Notes: generated by a model not told the origin, from the letters alone. A stretch of 64,000 nt of DNA from Breviolum minutum Mf 1.05b.01 (GCA_000507305.1 DF239282.1:148501-212500), one strand, 5' to 3'; shown: positions 54,398 to 64,000, counted from the stretch's first letter. A program made the numbers and translations.

Positions 54398-54509
54398 ACG
54401 GTTGATGGAAAAAATCCTGGACCACTTGGGTCCGAAAAGGTTTTTTTTATCATAGTTTGAAAAACTTTCGGGCACTCAACCAGTGCAGGATTTTTTCCAT
54501 GAAGAGTAG
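54398..54509. mobile_element. F3 foldback in the gene C region
   Basis: T-A-C-G-G-T-T-G-A-T-G-G-A-A-A-A-A-A-T-C-C and G-G-A-T-T-T-T-T-T-C-C-A-T-G-A-A-G-A-G-T-A. It lies 105 bp upstream of the motif I exon, probably in an intron, and is the only F3 copy inside the minus-strand gene run. Confidence 0.7.
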
Positions 54510-54551
54510 CACCAGGTGTCACAATTAACCCCCAACTAGGCGTGGCCGAAT

Positions 54552-54650
54552 GTGCCTGACAGAAAGTGCAGACATTCTGGGAAAACGCCAGCAGCAGTAC
54601 AATGGCCACCAATACCTGAGCAGTCAACCCATCACAACAGAAAATCTTTA
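54552..54650 (-). CDS. Possible upstream exon of gene C (hydrophobic)
   Basis: After a pyrimidine-containing stretch ending C-T-C-A-G near 54620, one frame reads V-L-V-A-I-V-L-L-L-A-F-S-Q-N-V-C, a hydrophobic helix-like segment. It lies just upstream of an F3 foldback (54398-54509) and of the motif I exon. It could be a real exon encoding a buried helix, or chance. Boundaries are approximate and no donor was fixed. Confidence 0.25.
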
Positions 54651-55114
54651 AAATCATGCTTTTCAGAGACCCAAAGAAATCAAATTTGGATGGCATTGTT
54701 AGTCTTTGTGGTAAAAAAAGAACTTGGTTTGAAGGTGCCCTAAAACGTTTACATGGGAAAGCCCTTTTGCATACTTAAGTTGTACTACACCTTTGGAGCA
54801 CCTCAAGCCTTGACTTGAAGGCAGTAACACAAGAAATATATCAAGATACTTTAGAACACTGCCAAAGGTCATGGACTGAAATTACGCAAAGCATGTGGAA
54901 TGATTTGCATTCAAGAGTCTTTAGGTGCTTTCAATTGATGGAGGCGATAAATGCAGTGGTCCAAAGTGAACCATGGAGTAGTGGTGGGGCTACCAACCAT
55001 TGTCGCAGGTTTCCAGGTTTCAAAAAAACAGGATGAGCCATAAGCTGAGCCATTCGGAACAGTTAAAGGTGTTTCCTTATATGCCCACACTCATGTGATT
55101 CATGAAGCATGCTT

Positions 55115-55375
55115 CTATTCACACCTGCTGTTTATCATTGCATTGAACATGTAGCTTGGACCACACATCTTGAAACCCCCGACCCCAAAGAGAAAATTGT
55201 GTGGGGGCAAGCGAGATGGTGTCACCTTCATCGTTGTTCTGCCGCCCTTCAAGACGACCTCCCAGGCCTTGCGCTTCGGAGCCATCAAAGCAGGCCAGGC
55301 CTCAGAAAGATCAGGGCAGTGCCGATGAGTATCCAACAAAAAGGTCCGCATGAACAGCATTCAAGTGGGGCCTTC
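55115..55375 (-). CDS. Possible upstream exon of gene C
   Basis: The frame from about 55360 reads a coding-like stretch including D-L-S-E-A-W-P-A-L and A-P-K-R-K-A-W-E-V-V-L-K-G-G-R. An A-T-C-A-G near 55375 could serve as acceptor and A-A-G/G-T-G-A-C-A near 55217 as donor. No domain recognised. Its position upstream of the motif I exon on the same strand fits a 5' part of gene C. Frame choice is not secure. Confidence 0.3.
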
Positions 55376-56141
55376 TGATAAAAAGGGATTCCCTCAAAAC
55401 AATAACCGAAACACTAGTAACCGATACAGTGACTTTCCAACTCAATGTCCTCTACAGGAACTTCAATCAACTTTTGTCAGACTTTGATGTCAAAAACAAA
55501 TTATATAGTGGGGGGGTACTAGAACTGATTTCTCTAGCTTTTCCACAGTCTTTTCCACACTTGTTGCGATCAGAGATGTTCTTTCGGCAAATGCAGGAAG
55601 GCAAGGACCCAAGGTCTATACATCCCGTGTCATAGCAAGAGATTCTTGCAGACCCCCTGACAGGAAGTCATGCTAAGGGAAGAACACACTGAAATAATTC
55701 CGAACGAATCCTAAAGATGGGACTACCGAACAAAAAATATACATGCACAAACCATTTTAATTTAAATTGATATTAAAGGTGAGACGGTGGTTTGCACAAT
55801 GGCTAGCATAACTTTCCTGCCCCCCTGGGATGTGTCCAAAGAGCCAGATTGCCTACCTACAAAGCATTCAGAAATCGTCCACAAGGCTTTTAGCCAAATA
55901 CTACCCAAGCCTAATTTTGATCATTTAGCTGATCGAGGACGCAGTAATCACCACAATGCCGCAATGCAAAACACTTCACTCCTTTCATAGTGAAACAGCT
56001 TTCAAGAAAGAAATTGATTTTTGCGTTCAAAAGTCATATCATTAAACAATTTGTACATGAAAACACAAATCAACACATACTGCCACAGGAGTTCTCACCG
56101 CAAAGCGCTATGCCCTAAGCTACATTGATGGATCAATAGTC

Positions 56142-56285
56142 TCAAAAATTGCTTGGCTTGATTCCCAAACAATGGAGAACAGAAATTGCTCGGATCATGT
56201 CTTTCAAACCAGCTTTGTACTTCATCGCGTCATCAGCCGTGTGATCCTTATCGCATGGCTGCCCATCGCCACCCATGAAGTCTAC
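56142..56285 (-). CDS. Candidate terminal exon of gene B
   Basis: After A-C-T-C-A-G at 56290-56286 one frame reads V-D-F-M-G-G-D-G-Q-P-C-D, then A-M-K-Y-K-A-G-L-K-D-M-I-R-A-I, and ends at TGA 56142. The pattern (V-D-F-x-G-x-D-G followed by a Y-K-x-x-L-x-x-M-I helix) looks like the C-terminus of dinoflagellate proteins I recall. The phase from 56532 is off, so membership in gene B is likely but not proven. Confidence 0.4.
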   Translation of the reverse strand, partial: VDFMGGDGQPCDKDHTADDAMKYKAGLKDMIRAISVLHCLGIKPSNF

Positions 56286-58482
56286 CTGAGTTTTTCCGGG
56301 ATGGGAGTGCCCCCCAATATATCGCTGGTTCCAAGTTACCATCCAGAATTCAGATCAGACTATGTGAAAGGCACACTATCTCTGATCTTTGATTCTTTGA
56401 AGCTACCACCCGAAGTAAAATAAGAAAAGTTAATCATGAAGAGGGAAAGCAAGACACATAGAGGTTCACAGCCTTCAAGGGCAAGCTCATTGATGAAGTG
56501 AAGGGGTTGGAGAAAGATAGCACATGCTTACCCTTGCTGAGTAAGCCCACCCTCCCCTTTCCCCAATACATCGACAGCCCCCAATTCTTGTACTTGGTCA
56601 ATGTTTCTGGGGTGACCTCATCGTAAAGCGACTTATAGAGGACTTTGATATGATGCCACTGAGCAGGGTCCTGTCGGGCTTCCTGCAACATCGCCTTAAC
56701 TGAAGCCAAAACACGGGGAGGGGGTTTTAGAAATTCTTCGGTTTCAACTTCATCAACTTCTGAGTTCTTCTGTTCAGTCTTCTGTTTCTTGTTGGATTGG
56801 CTAGCGCTAGCTTCTCCATCGCCGACTTTCGTTTTTTTCTTCTGGGGAGCTTCCACTTTACTGTCCTGACTACCTTTAGTTTTCTTCCCTTTTTTTTCAG
56901 CCTTACCTTCAACAGCTTCAGAAGACTTAACACCTCCGTCTTGATCACTCTTCTTGCCCTTCTCAGCTTTACTTTTGGGTTTCGCCTTACTCTTTGGCTT
57001 TCTTCCTTTCTTTGGCCCCTCACCGTTTTCCGTGGCCTTTTTCATCCCAAGCTGATCTCGACGTGTCAGCACCTGCAAGCAAACACCGTGTCAAAGCAAA
57101 GTACCAGGTTTATTTTCATGTTCTTAGTTTTTATGTTCAAGTACAGTTACATTCAATTCGTACCTTCTTATGGCAAATGACACCATCGTTTTTATCAAAT
57201 CAATCCGCCCCAAAATGGAAACAGTGTAGGCTCGGGTAAATCCAGGAAAGCACCTTGTGTGGAGTTTCAGGGCCCTCTTCAGGAATTTGTTCAGGAATCT
57301 CTTCAGGAATCTGTTGAGGAATCTCTGGCTTCTCCTCTTCAGGAATCTCTTGAGGAATCTCTGGCTTCTCCTCTTCAGGAATCTCTGGCTTCTGCTCTTC
57401 AAGGGTCTCTACCTTCTCTAGGTCCTTTACTTCAGGTGCAACTTCTTTTGGGGGGCTTTCGATCTCATCTCCCTTTTCACCATCCCCTCCAGTCCCTCCA
57501 GCATTCCCACGCTCAACAGGTGCGCTGAACTGCGGGCTTTTGTCAAGAGGAGGACGGGGCTCATGTCGACGGATGGATTCCGCCACTGGAACAGGAATCT
57601 CACCCTCACCCAAGACCATTGGCAAAGTGTCCTGTTGATCCGTGGCCGTAGGCAAAGAATCACAAACCACCAAAGATTCCTTGTCGTATATGACATCCTC
57701 GACTCCAAATTGTTGGTTTTGCCTGAAGAGGCAATGTCAATAGGAAGAAGGGGCTTAAGAAATCAACCCATGGTGTCTCTTGTCTCAGGTATCATCCAGT
57801 AAAATTAATTCTGATGCCCAGAATTCAAATATCAACTCGGCCAGTTTAGAGGAAGAGAAACGAAAAGGTAATCCAGTCTTCCTATTGCTGTCATGTAGGC
57901 TGAACCCTGTTTGGCTCCCATCGCAAATGGACTCCTGGAATTTCAATATGGCATGGAATGATTTCGGTTTAATCTTTTACTTTGCTTTGAAATTAGGTCT
58001 ACATTTTTTCGGGAAATTATGGGCCTCAAAGTCTCGAGTTCCGCTTCAAGGGATTCGGCTTCCACAAGGAGATTCTGCAACCTTTGCAGTTCCTCTTGTA
58101 TCTTTTGTTGATCTTCCCCAATATCTTCAGCAGCATTAGAAGTAGCAGCAGTAGCACTGATGAACTCAACATCATCATCACTAAGTCCATCAATGTGAGA
58201 AACAGCTTCTAAATGAGGCTGTTCAGATTCTCCTGCTACTAGTGAACCATCAGCATCGCCCTCAACAGAAGGATGGGATTCACTTGGGTACATCATAGGC
58301 TGCCCATCTCCCCAAGTTCCTTCCTCCTCCCCACCATCACCTGCCCATTCCTCCCCACCATCACCTGCCCATTCCTCCCCACCCTCGTTGGGTTCCACGT
58401 GAAACCCCTCAAACGACTCTGCTTGAGAATCTTCCAAAGGACCAGCTGTGCTACCATCGGTTTCTGGCTCGACTTCACAGGC
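56142..58482 (-). CDS. Gene B: acidic/Pro-Glu/Lys-rich multi-domain protein
   Basis: Exons 58025-58482, 57254-57722 and 56532-57072 join in phase (introns 57723-58024 with GC donor, 57073-57253 with GT). The order is an acidic Gly/Glu-Trp region with a coiled coil, a Pro-Glu repeat region, then a Lys/Ser-rich region followed by a folded segment (T-P-E-T-L-T-K-Y-K-N-W-G-L-S-M-Y-W). I recall the last segment (L-S-M-Y-W) from dinoflagellate predicted proteins. A candidate terminal exon (56142-56285, stop TGA at 56142) carries V-D-F-M-G-G-D-G and ends the gene, but its phase does not match the donor at 56532, so an exon between them is probably missing. The start codon was not found: TGA closes the frame near 58495 and gene A ends at 58781. 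Confidence 0.6.
56532..57072 (-). CDS. Gene B exon: Lys-rich region and L-S-M-Y-W segment
   Basis: 180 codons plus one base, from T-G-C-A-G/G at 57072 to A-A-G-G/G-T-A-A-G at 56532. The first half is Lys/Ser/Glu-rich and contains possible basic nuclear localisation clusters (G-R-K-P-K-S-K-A-K-P-K, R/K-K-K-T-K). The second half is ordered: V-L-A-S-V-K-A-M-L-Q-E-A-R-Q-D-P-A-Q-W, then T-P-E-T-L-T-K-Y-K-N-W-G-L-S-M-Y-W. Probably a chromatin- or nucleic-acid-associated protein, by inference only. Confidence 0.65.
57254..57722 (-). CDS. Gene B exon: Pro-Glu-Ile repeat region
   Basis: Acceptor C-T-T-C-A-G/G at 57722, donor A-A-G/G-T-G-C-T-T at 57254. The second half is a run of E-E-K-P-E-I-P-Q and I-P-E-E/Q units, encoded by a 12-36-bp DNA repeat (about 57260-57395). 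Such P/E repeats form extended, highly charged linkers. The repeats are imperfect, suggesting expansion by slippage under reading-frame constraint, since every copy keeps the frame. Confidence 0.6.
58025..58482 (-). CDS. Gene B exon: acidic repeat and coiled coil
   Basis: 152 codons plus two bases from a C-A-C-A-G/G acceptor. Contains three imperfect copies of G-E-E-W-A-G-D-G, then a stretch with heptad-like leucines (E-E-L-Q-R-L-Q-N-L-L-V-E-A-E-S-L-E-A-E-L) near the end. The GC donor (A-G/G-C-C-C) at 58024 gives a frame-true join to the exon starting at 57722. The acidic repeat is visible in the DNA as a 24-bp tandem unit around 58330-58385. Confidence 0.6.
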
Positions 58483-58780
58483 CTGTGGGGCCTTTCAGGG
58501 AGCAGGTTTGGTTAGGAATGGAGAATGATGGGGGCTTAAGAATTTAATGTAAACATCCAGAATTGAGAACAAGTCTTTGTGGGAGTGGCATGAATGTTTT
58601 TTGGAACATCCGTCCTCGAGATTAGGGTCGATGATCAGCTGCAGGTGGTAGAAGTAAGGGTTCTGGGCTTGGGAAATATTTGAACTTAAACAGATTTAAA
58701 ATAAATAAGAAAACAAAGAAGAACTATTTCTTTTTCTTTCGGGGGAAATCAAAAAAGTGAAACGTATGGAATCCATGGCT

Positions 58781-58931
58781 TTAGAAGTATGAAGATCGAG
58801 ATTCGATTGATGCCAAACGCTTCTTTGTCTTCATCTTTACGAAAGAACAAAAGGACTTGCAGCGCCATGCATCAAGCAAGCTAGCATCTTTATTGGGGAC
58901 CAATCGCATCTCCTTCCGCAGAAGGTCCACC
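58781..58931 (-). CDS. Gene A terminal exon
   Basis: Acceptor T-T-T-C-A-G at 58934-58932; one base plus 50 codons including TAA at 58781-58783. Encodes V-D-L-L-R-K-E-M-R-L-V-P-N and W-R-C-K-S-F-C-S-F-V-K-M-K, ending in a basic Ser-rich tail. The alternative frame (stop at 58837) lacks any recognisable pattern. It joins to 59104 with a GT donor (G-A/G-T-T-C-C-C), restoring codon G-A-G. Confidence 0.55.
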
Positions 58932-59712
58932 CTGAAAAGGAAAGAACATCATCCGAAAGAAACATGACCATATTTTTTGATTTTTTGTCGAAATTGATTA
59001 TACGACTCAGGAATGAACATAACTTACTTTCAGGGGCCCAGCTCAGAAATTTTAGGACACCCAGTAGACCAAAAAACATTCAAGGCAAATTAAGCTAGGG
59101 AACTCATTCTTTGCATCCTTCACTGAGAAAAGACGGTGTTGACTTGATAGGGCTATGCGCTCAAGCAGAGGTCTCAACACGTACATATTTCTCACAGCAT
59201 CTTTGATACAAACCTTCAATGATTCCTGTGGGCCCTTATGCGATGTGAAGAGCTGCCCATGGTCAACCAAATTTGACCGCACAGAGACTTCTTGATACCA
59301 ATCACGGTAGATAAAAGAGATATCGGTCTCTGAAGGATCATCAGCATCTGCGGGGACGATGGCACCCGAATATGCCATGGCCACTGGGCAATGGCTACAC
59401 CCTCCAAATAACACTGGGCTGGATTTGGACAAAAGGAGCTAAGCAGTAATCAGGTGGTTGAATTAAAATTTCTTCCCATGGGCATTTCAAATATTTCTTA
59501 TCTCATCAATTTATGATCCCTTCAGGCCCCTTGCTTTCCATGCCAACTGCACCAACTGCATGTGCAAACCGCCGCATCTCCAGGTGAATGGCCGGGCCAG
59601 CTTTGGGATCCCGCACGGATGGGAAAAAGAAGCCGATGTTGATGTTGAGCAGCAGAATAGCGCCAGTGGTTAGCATGGCCGGGGCAAAAACCGAAAGAGG
59701 AAATAGGAAATT
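58781..59712 (-). CDS. Gene A: 3' part of a dinoflagellate family protein
   Basis: The terminal exon 58781-58931 (stop TAA) joins in phase to an exon 59104 to about 59383/59418, and a further exon (about 59535-59712) lies upstream. The upstream exon encodes a hydrophobic stretch (A-I-L-L-L-N-I-N-I-G-F-F-F-P) followed by H-L-E-M-R-R-F-A-H-A-V-G-A-V-G-M. The last exon reads L-R-K-E-M-R-L-V-P-N, then W-R-C-K-S-F-C-S-F-V-K-M-K-T-K-K-R, a C-terminus I recall from dinoflagellate repeated-family proteins. The 5' end was not found: the frame support fades near 59.75 kb and repeat R starts at 60131, so the gene may be truncated there. No enzymatic function is claimed. Confidence 0.5.
59535..59712 (-). 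CDS. Gene A upstream exon, hydrophobic segment plus His/Arg motif
   Basis: After C-T-C-T-T-A-G the frame reads N-F-L-F-P-L-S-V-F-A-P-A-M-L, a membrane-like helix, then F-F-F-P-S-V-R-D-P and H-L-E-M-R-R-F-A-H-A-V-G-A-V-G-M. A GC donor (G-C-A-A-G-G) at 59534 is likely. Phase to the next exon closes only if that exon starts at 59383 (C-C-C-A-G/T-G-G), which is plausible but not certain. Confidence 0.4.
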
Positions 59713-60130
59713 CTAAGAGGGCAGTATGCACAATAGGGGACATGGCCCATTAGCAGCGTCATCTCGTATCAAAGAACTTTCATCTAATTCAAAATCCCTC
59801 ATCTACTTCAGCTCTGAATCCATTGGATTTGATCGGTCATGATGGGTGCCAACATCTTGGGTTGACATCCCCAACTAGGGTACCATGCCTCGAGATCTAG
59901 TATAGTACTTCTTCTTAATGTGAACTGGGTGCAAATGGCAGCAGTTCTGGTGACCTTCTGGAAGGGGTTGCAATACAGAGATATTGAGAAACTTGGAAAA
60001 CCAGGTTTTTTATACAAAGTTAACAGCACTCAAAAAACGACCTGTGATTTTGAGGTTGAAATTTCTGAAACCAGTTTATGTCCCAATCGACCTGTGTTTT
60101 TGATGGTTGCTGGTGTAGATGGTATATATG

Positions 60131-60479
60131 TATACATATGATACATATGTGTAAATACACCCCCTGAAACTAACATAGCACCTGAAAATGGATGATTGGA
60201 AGACTAGTGTCCTTTTGGGATGGCCTATTTTCAAAGGCTATGTTAGTTTCAGGGAGGGTATATGCTCCCCGCGGAATCCTAACTTTGCACATTCTTATCC
60301 CAACGACTCTTCCATCCTCTCGCACGCAACAGGTCACACCGCCAGGCTACAGGACCAAAGATGCGCTTGAAACGGAGATCTTGCGCATCAACCCGTGGCG
60401 ACTTCGGGAAGGACCAAAGCGAAGGATCCAAACCTCGCAACGGTCGCCGACGACGTTTTTCGGCTCAACGGGGCGGGCG
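60131..60479. repeat. Repeat R, copy 2
   Basis: Exact partner of 43176-43524 in the same orientation. It starts at a shared T-A-T-A-C-A-T-A-T-G after a short TA-rich stretch and ends at G-G-G-C-G-G-G-C-G. It stands just upstream (in the minus-strand sense) of gene A, so the two R copies bracket all genes of the minus-strand run. The 20 or so bases after it are a shortened version of those after copy 1. Confidence 0.9.
60156..60261. mobile_element. F2 foldback inside repeat R copy 2
   Basis: Identical to the copy at 43201-43306, so it moved or was copied together with the flanking 240 bp of R and was not inserted twice independently. Confidence 0.85.
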
Positions 60480-60585
60480 ATGGTTTTTTCAACGGGAGAA
60501 TGGTATCTAACATGGTGTTTTTGGCACTTGGGATTCTTGATTTTTTGTTTCATCCATAAATACCCGCGTGATATAGGGCTTATAT

Positions 60586-60685
60586 AGGGATTTCCCTGAT
60601 GGATGGTTGGAACATAATCCTTTCCTTTTGGGACCTGGCCTATTTTCAGAGGCGATTTGTTATATATAGTGTTAAGGGAGGGTAT
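60586..60685. mobile_element. F2-related foldback, damaged left end
   Basis: Interior G-A-T-G-G-T-T-G-G-A-A, C-C-T-T-T-C-C-T-T-T-T-G-G-G and C-C-T-A-T-T-T-T-C-A-G-A-G-G-C-G match F2, as does the right end A-A-G-G-G-A-G-G-G-T-A. The left arm is mostly lost. Confidence 0.55.
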
Positions 60686-62394
60686 CGGTTTATGTAATAC
60701 ACTGGTCATTATATGGCCCGCAAAGGCCAGGTCCCAAACAGGTGGAATTATGACTTACTCCAATTTCCAAGCCTTATCGGTTGGGCAGCTAGAAAAAACT
60801 TCGTCAAATTGGATCATTTTCCAACGGATCTTCGGGGAAAAAACAAAATAAAGAATCCACTTAGGGATCATTATAAGGGAAATCCCTCAAAATTAGCATA
60901 CAATTTGATCTATTTGCATTGTTTGATCCATCCAAAATAAGAAATTTAATGACACCGCAGCTATTATTATATCTATAATATGTATATTTGTACACTGTTG
61001 GCGTGCATGGTCGGGGATGTGGCCTTCACAATTCGTGCAAAGGGCTGCGGTTGTTGGGTCTTTTAAGGCAAAGTCAAACATCCGAGCCCTTACTTAAAGT
61101 TGGCCGCACCCCAAAAAAAATACAAACCCTCATAGAGATACCTCGGATATCTTACTCAAAGTCACAACAAAATGACAAAAACATACTTTCAAATTGTACT
61201 TTTACTTTTTCAGGGGAGAGGGGACAAAATGGCAAGGGAGGTTCCAGAATTCAAAACTGAAAGTACGGATGCACTTTTTGGGTTTGAACAAGCCTCAACT
61301 TCCATCTGAAAAAAAAAACTCATGAAGGCAAAACCAAATCACTCAAAATCATCTAATGAAACATAAAAGATCGAATATAAATAATGCATGAAAATATGCA
61401 AAAAAAACATGAATACATTTTTTTTTGGCAAAATTGTCATGTTGTGCTAGAAATCCCCCTTTTTTGGAACCGTCAAACTTGAAATCTCGCCTTCATGCTC
61501 CTTCTTGCCAATGGCCGGCAGCGAGATGATATTGCACATGGCGACCCTAAAAAGCGATCCCTTGTTGTTCCGTTTTCTTTTTCCCAAAAGACGGGTGCAA
61601 ATCAAGAGGTTGTTTTCAAGCATTGATGGATGATGATGGTCAGGAAGTGAGTTTTGTCTTTTCGTGAAGTATGCGAATACCACTCATGGCCGAAAGAAAT
61701 GCTGGCAATGCCGAGTTCCCAAAATAAGCTGAACAAAAAGATGGGACCGGAGAAAACAAAGCATGTGATGGACTGACATGTTTGCAGTAGCATTCCAGTG
61801 GTATCTGCAAGTCTACATCATGTTTTAGAATGTCATGAATCATATTTCATCTTTGGTCAAGCTGTACATATTCACCAGCAAAGCATTTAGATAAGGATTA
61901 AGTAAGGATACTTTCCATATCTACTGGCGTGTACCTGTTGCTTTTATTTCCAAACATGGAAAATCATCAGATCGATAGCAAACCACCCGCGTTCAACACC
62001 GCGAAGTCTGACAACTGGAGAACCCCCGACTTGGCCCAAACTACCGCGCGAGGCGTCAACGGAAGCTCGTTTTCACCTGGATGATCGTCAATTTGTTCGC
62101 AAAATAGGCGTGGAAAATTTGCAACTTGGGGATGAGGCGAAAACATCAGCTCTATCAATAAAGCTCATATCATCCACACATAGATTTGGGTGAACTTCAT
62201 CATCTTTTGCCAAACTCCAATTCCCTGAATTGGTTTGGCATTTTCGATCTTAGAGGGATATTTCCCTGACGAAAGCCGCCAAGTGGGGTGACATTGTGTG
62301 ATGTTGCTTTAATTCACCCACGTGTATACATGCAATAACGAGGGATACGAAATAATTCATCAAACAATCCATCTATCAAAGTATCTAACTATCA

Positions 62395-62512
62395 AACTAT
62401 CTAATGCTATCTACCAGTATCTATCTATCTACCCACCTACCTATCTACCTACCTACCTATCTACCTACCTACCTATCTATCTACCTATGTATCTATGTAT
62501 CTATCTACCGAC
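62395..62512. repeat. (CTAT/CTAC)n tetranucleotide repeat
   Basis: About 118 bp of C-T-A-T, C-T-A-C and C-T-A-T-G-T-A units with no long pure run. Confidence 0.8.
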
Positions 62513-62885
62513 AACCCACTTCTCAACTTACAAGCCACTTAAATGCCAACAAAATGTCTGTCAAAAATGATGTTTTTTTCAGCAGGGTGATCTGTCAAAA
62601 ACACCAGGGTGTTTAGAATGCTCAAGAGACCCCCATCGGGAGATAAGGTCCGACACCCATCTTTTTCGATCAGATTGGCCCCCCAGATCTGCGGGAAAAA
62701 ATCTCTTCAACAATTCTGCTGGGAATGATGAAATCATGGACAATCTTGATGCCCCCTACCAATGACAATTGCCACAATAGTCTTCCAGCCAACTACCAGT
62801 AGTGTGCCCTGCAAAAAATCCTTCTGAATCCTTAAAATAGCGACATGTTTTTTTTTGTGCCAATCAAAGAGTTATAATCACCAAA

Positions 62886-62980
62886 GGATCCATGTATGGT
62901 ATATTTACGTACATCTGCTTGATCTTTGTTAATGGTAAAATCTAGGTAAATATTCCGTTCGTCCCATGGATTCCTATGGG
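62886..62980. mobile_element. F4 foldback
   Basis: G-G-A-T-C-C-A-T-G-T-A-T-G-G-T-A-T-A-T-T-T-A-C at the left, T-A-G-G-T-A-A-A-T-A-T-T-C-C-G and C-C-C-A-T-G-G-A-T-T-C-C-T-A-T-G-G-G at the right. Confidence 0.7.
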
Positions 62981-63121
62981 TTTTGTGGTAATTCAAATGA
63001 ATCCTCAAGTCCAGCATTCCGAGCATTCCGCCTATCGAGACCATCAATGAAGAAGAGATCTGCTCGACACCTGTCCTCAGTTGCAGGTTGAAGGTCCGAA
63101 GATCAAACATCCAACCCTTCA

Positions 63122-63244
63122 TACTGTTGATGGCAACCAGAAATCCGGCAAACTCACCAGTTGAGGGAAGTTGGTAGTTGAAAATCCCTTTACTGTACAA
63201 GGTTTTATACATCCTAGATGGTGCAGGATTTCTTCCATCAACAG
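63122..63244. mobile_element. F3 foldback
   Basis: T-A-C-T-G-T-T-G-A-T-G-G-C-A-A-C-C-A-G-A and G-A-T-T-T-C-T-T-C-C-A-T-C-A-A-C-A-G; interior T-C-A-C-C-A-G-T-T-G-A and A-C-A-T-C-C-T-A-G match F3. Confidence 0.7.
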
Positions 63245-64000
63245 CAGGAATTATAGCAAAAAAGTTGTGACATCATGTGAATATATTCGACATGGCTAAT
63301 CCTAGCTATGCAACTGTCATTCATTGGCAATGACAATCATGCCATGTTCCCACCGGTCCAGTGTAATTCTTCAACATTCTGAAGATACAAAGCGTACAAC
63401 GCTGCGACCCACCAACATCACTGACTCATATCCTCGTACTGTTAATTAGCAGCCTCTACACCACCCCGCAGACCTGAAGAAACAATGTGGTATCAAGAGA
63501 AAACTTCTGATCTTATCATGTTGTTTTGAAACTTACTGTAAAACCCTTCACCATCATTTTCCGTGTTGATCATTTGCCGACGGTCACGTGGTGATCTCAG
63601 TATCCAACTGTTGGACTTCCCAACCACTTTCGTTGCGAAGATATAACCTGCAACGCGATCAAGGTGGATCAAAACATGGGAGCCAAGAATGGCCCATGTT
63701 GTATGTACAGTCTCTACATATATTAACAACCTCAGTGTCCACAACGCATACAGTAAAAAGAAATGAAAATCGTAAGAATCTGAAAACCATCAAGTGTTTA
63801 TTTCTTTCTATGGCATATATTGCATGAAGTATGACAGTAGTACACATAAATAACAAAAATAGAATGATTCTATCCAACGTTCTAACACACAGTACCTTCT
63901 ACCTCCCTCAAACCACTAGGAATCCCTATAGTCCTTGAACCATATTTGAAGCCACGTTTCTTCTTGTCAAACCTCTCGCGTAATCTCCATGACTCACCAA

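Larger units (their letters stand above)
60690..64000. other. Gene-poor stretch after repeat R
   Basis: Holds the CTAT/CTAC repeat and one F4 and one F3 foldback. Possible exon-like sequence near 61.45-61.6 kb and 61.97-62.16 kb (minus) and 63.55-63.70 kb is too short to support. Confidence 0.45.

Noticed and set aside
43176-60479. LTR retrotransposon with R as terminal repeats
   Set aside because: No reverse transcriptase, integrase, primer binding site or TG...CA ends. R contains a foldback element and unrelated exon-like sequence, and the enclosed genes have many introns.

Overview
The window looks like nuclear DNA of a dinoflagellate, most likely a Symbiodiniaceae/Suessiales-type genome. 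This is inference from three things. First, small exons with introns bounded by GT-AG, GC-AG and probably GA-AG, usually with a G right after the acceptor. Second, protein modules I recognise from memory as expanded dinoflagellate-specific families (a G-D-E-G-R-G protein, an F-V-E-L-F-A-G methyltransferase-like protein, a G-W-F-x-E-E-Q-M protein). Third, tandem, same-strand, multi-exon genes. No rRNA gene, CRISPR array, bacterial operon or intact spliced-leader relic was seen.

Layout. Positions 1-42.6 kb are AT-rich and gene-poor. They hold isolated exon-like islands on both strands and many short foldback (MITE-like) elements of at least four families (called F1-F4 here), microsatellites, a complex trinucleotide array at 25.06-25.55 kb flanked by a 12-13 bp minisatellite, and a tRNA-like A-box/B-box sequence at 24.90-24.96 kb. 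The best exon islands are a three-exon 3' gene end (17.65-17.09 kb, minus), a UBA-like 3' exon (26.37-26.28 kb, minus) facing a plus-strand 3' exon that ends at 26.15 kb, and several single exons. Positions 42.6-44.15 kb carry a 0.55-kb sequence twice, with a repeat called R between the copies.

Positions 44.47-59.7 kb are a dense run of minus-strand genes. In transcription order: gene A (59.7-58.78 kb, 5' end not found); gene B (58.48-56.14 kb: acidic/coiled-coil, Pro-Glu repeats, Lys-rich region); gene C (to 52.26 kb: divergent C5-methyltransferase-like; five 3' exons join in phase); gene D (51.78-48.50 kb: basic protein, start and stop both found); gene E (47.79-44.47 kb: GIY-YIG-like exon followed by the G-D-E-G-R-G protein, whose motif order recalls CACTA/Plavaka DDE transposases). 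Exact 349-bp direct repeats (R) lie on both sides of the run, at 43,176-43,524 and 60,131-60,479. Together this suggests a possible large multi-gene mobile element or its domesticated remnant, combining a nuclease-like domain, a transposase-like core and a DNA-methyltransferase-like protein. That is an inference: no terminal inverted repeats or target-site duplication were established.

Positions 60.5-64 kb return to gene-poor sequence with F2, F3 and F4 foldbacks and a CTAT/CTAC repeat. Exon edges were set by eye from splice signals and phase. Where the phase did not close, the entry says so.
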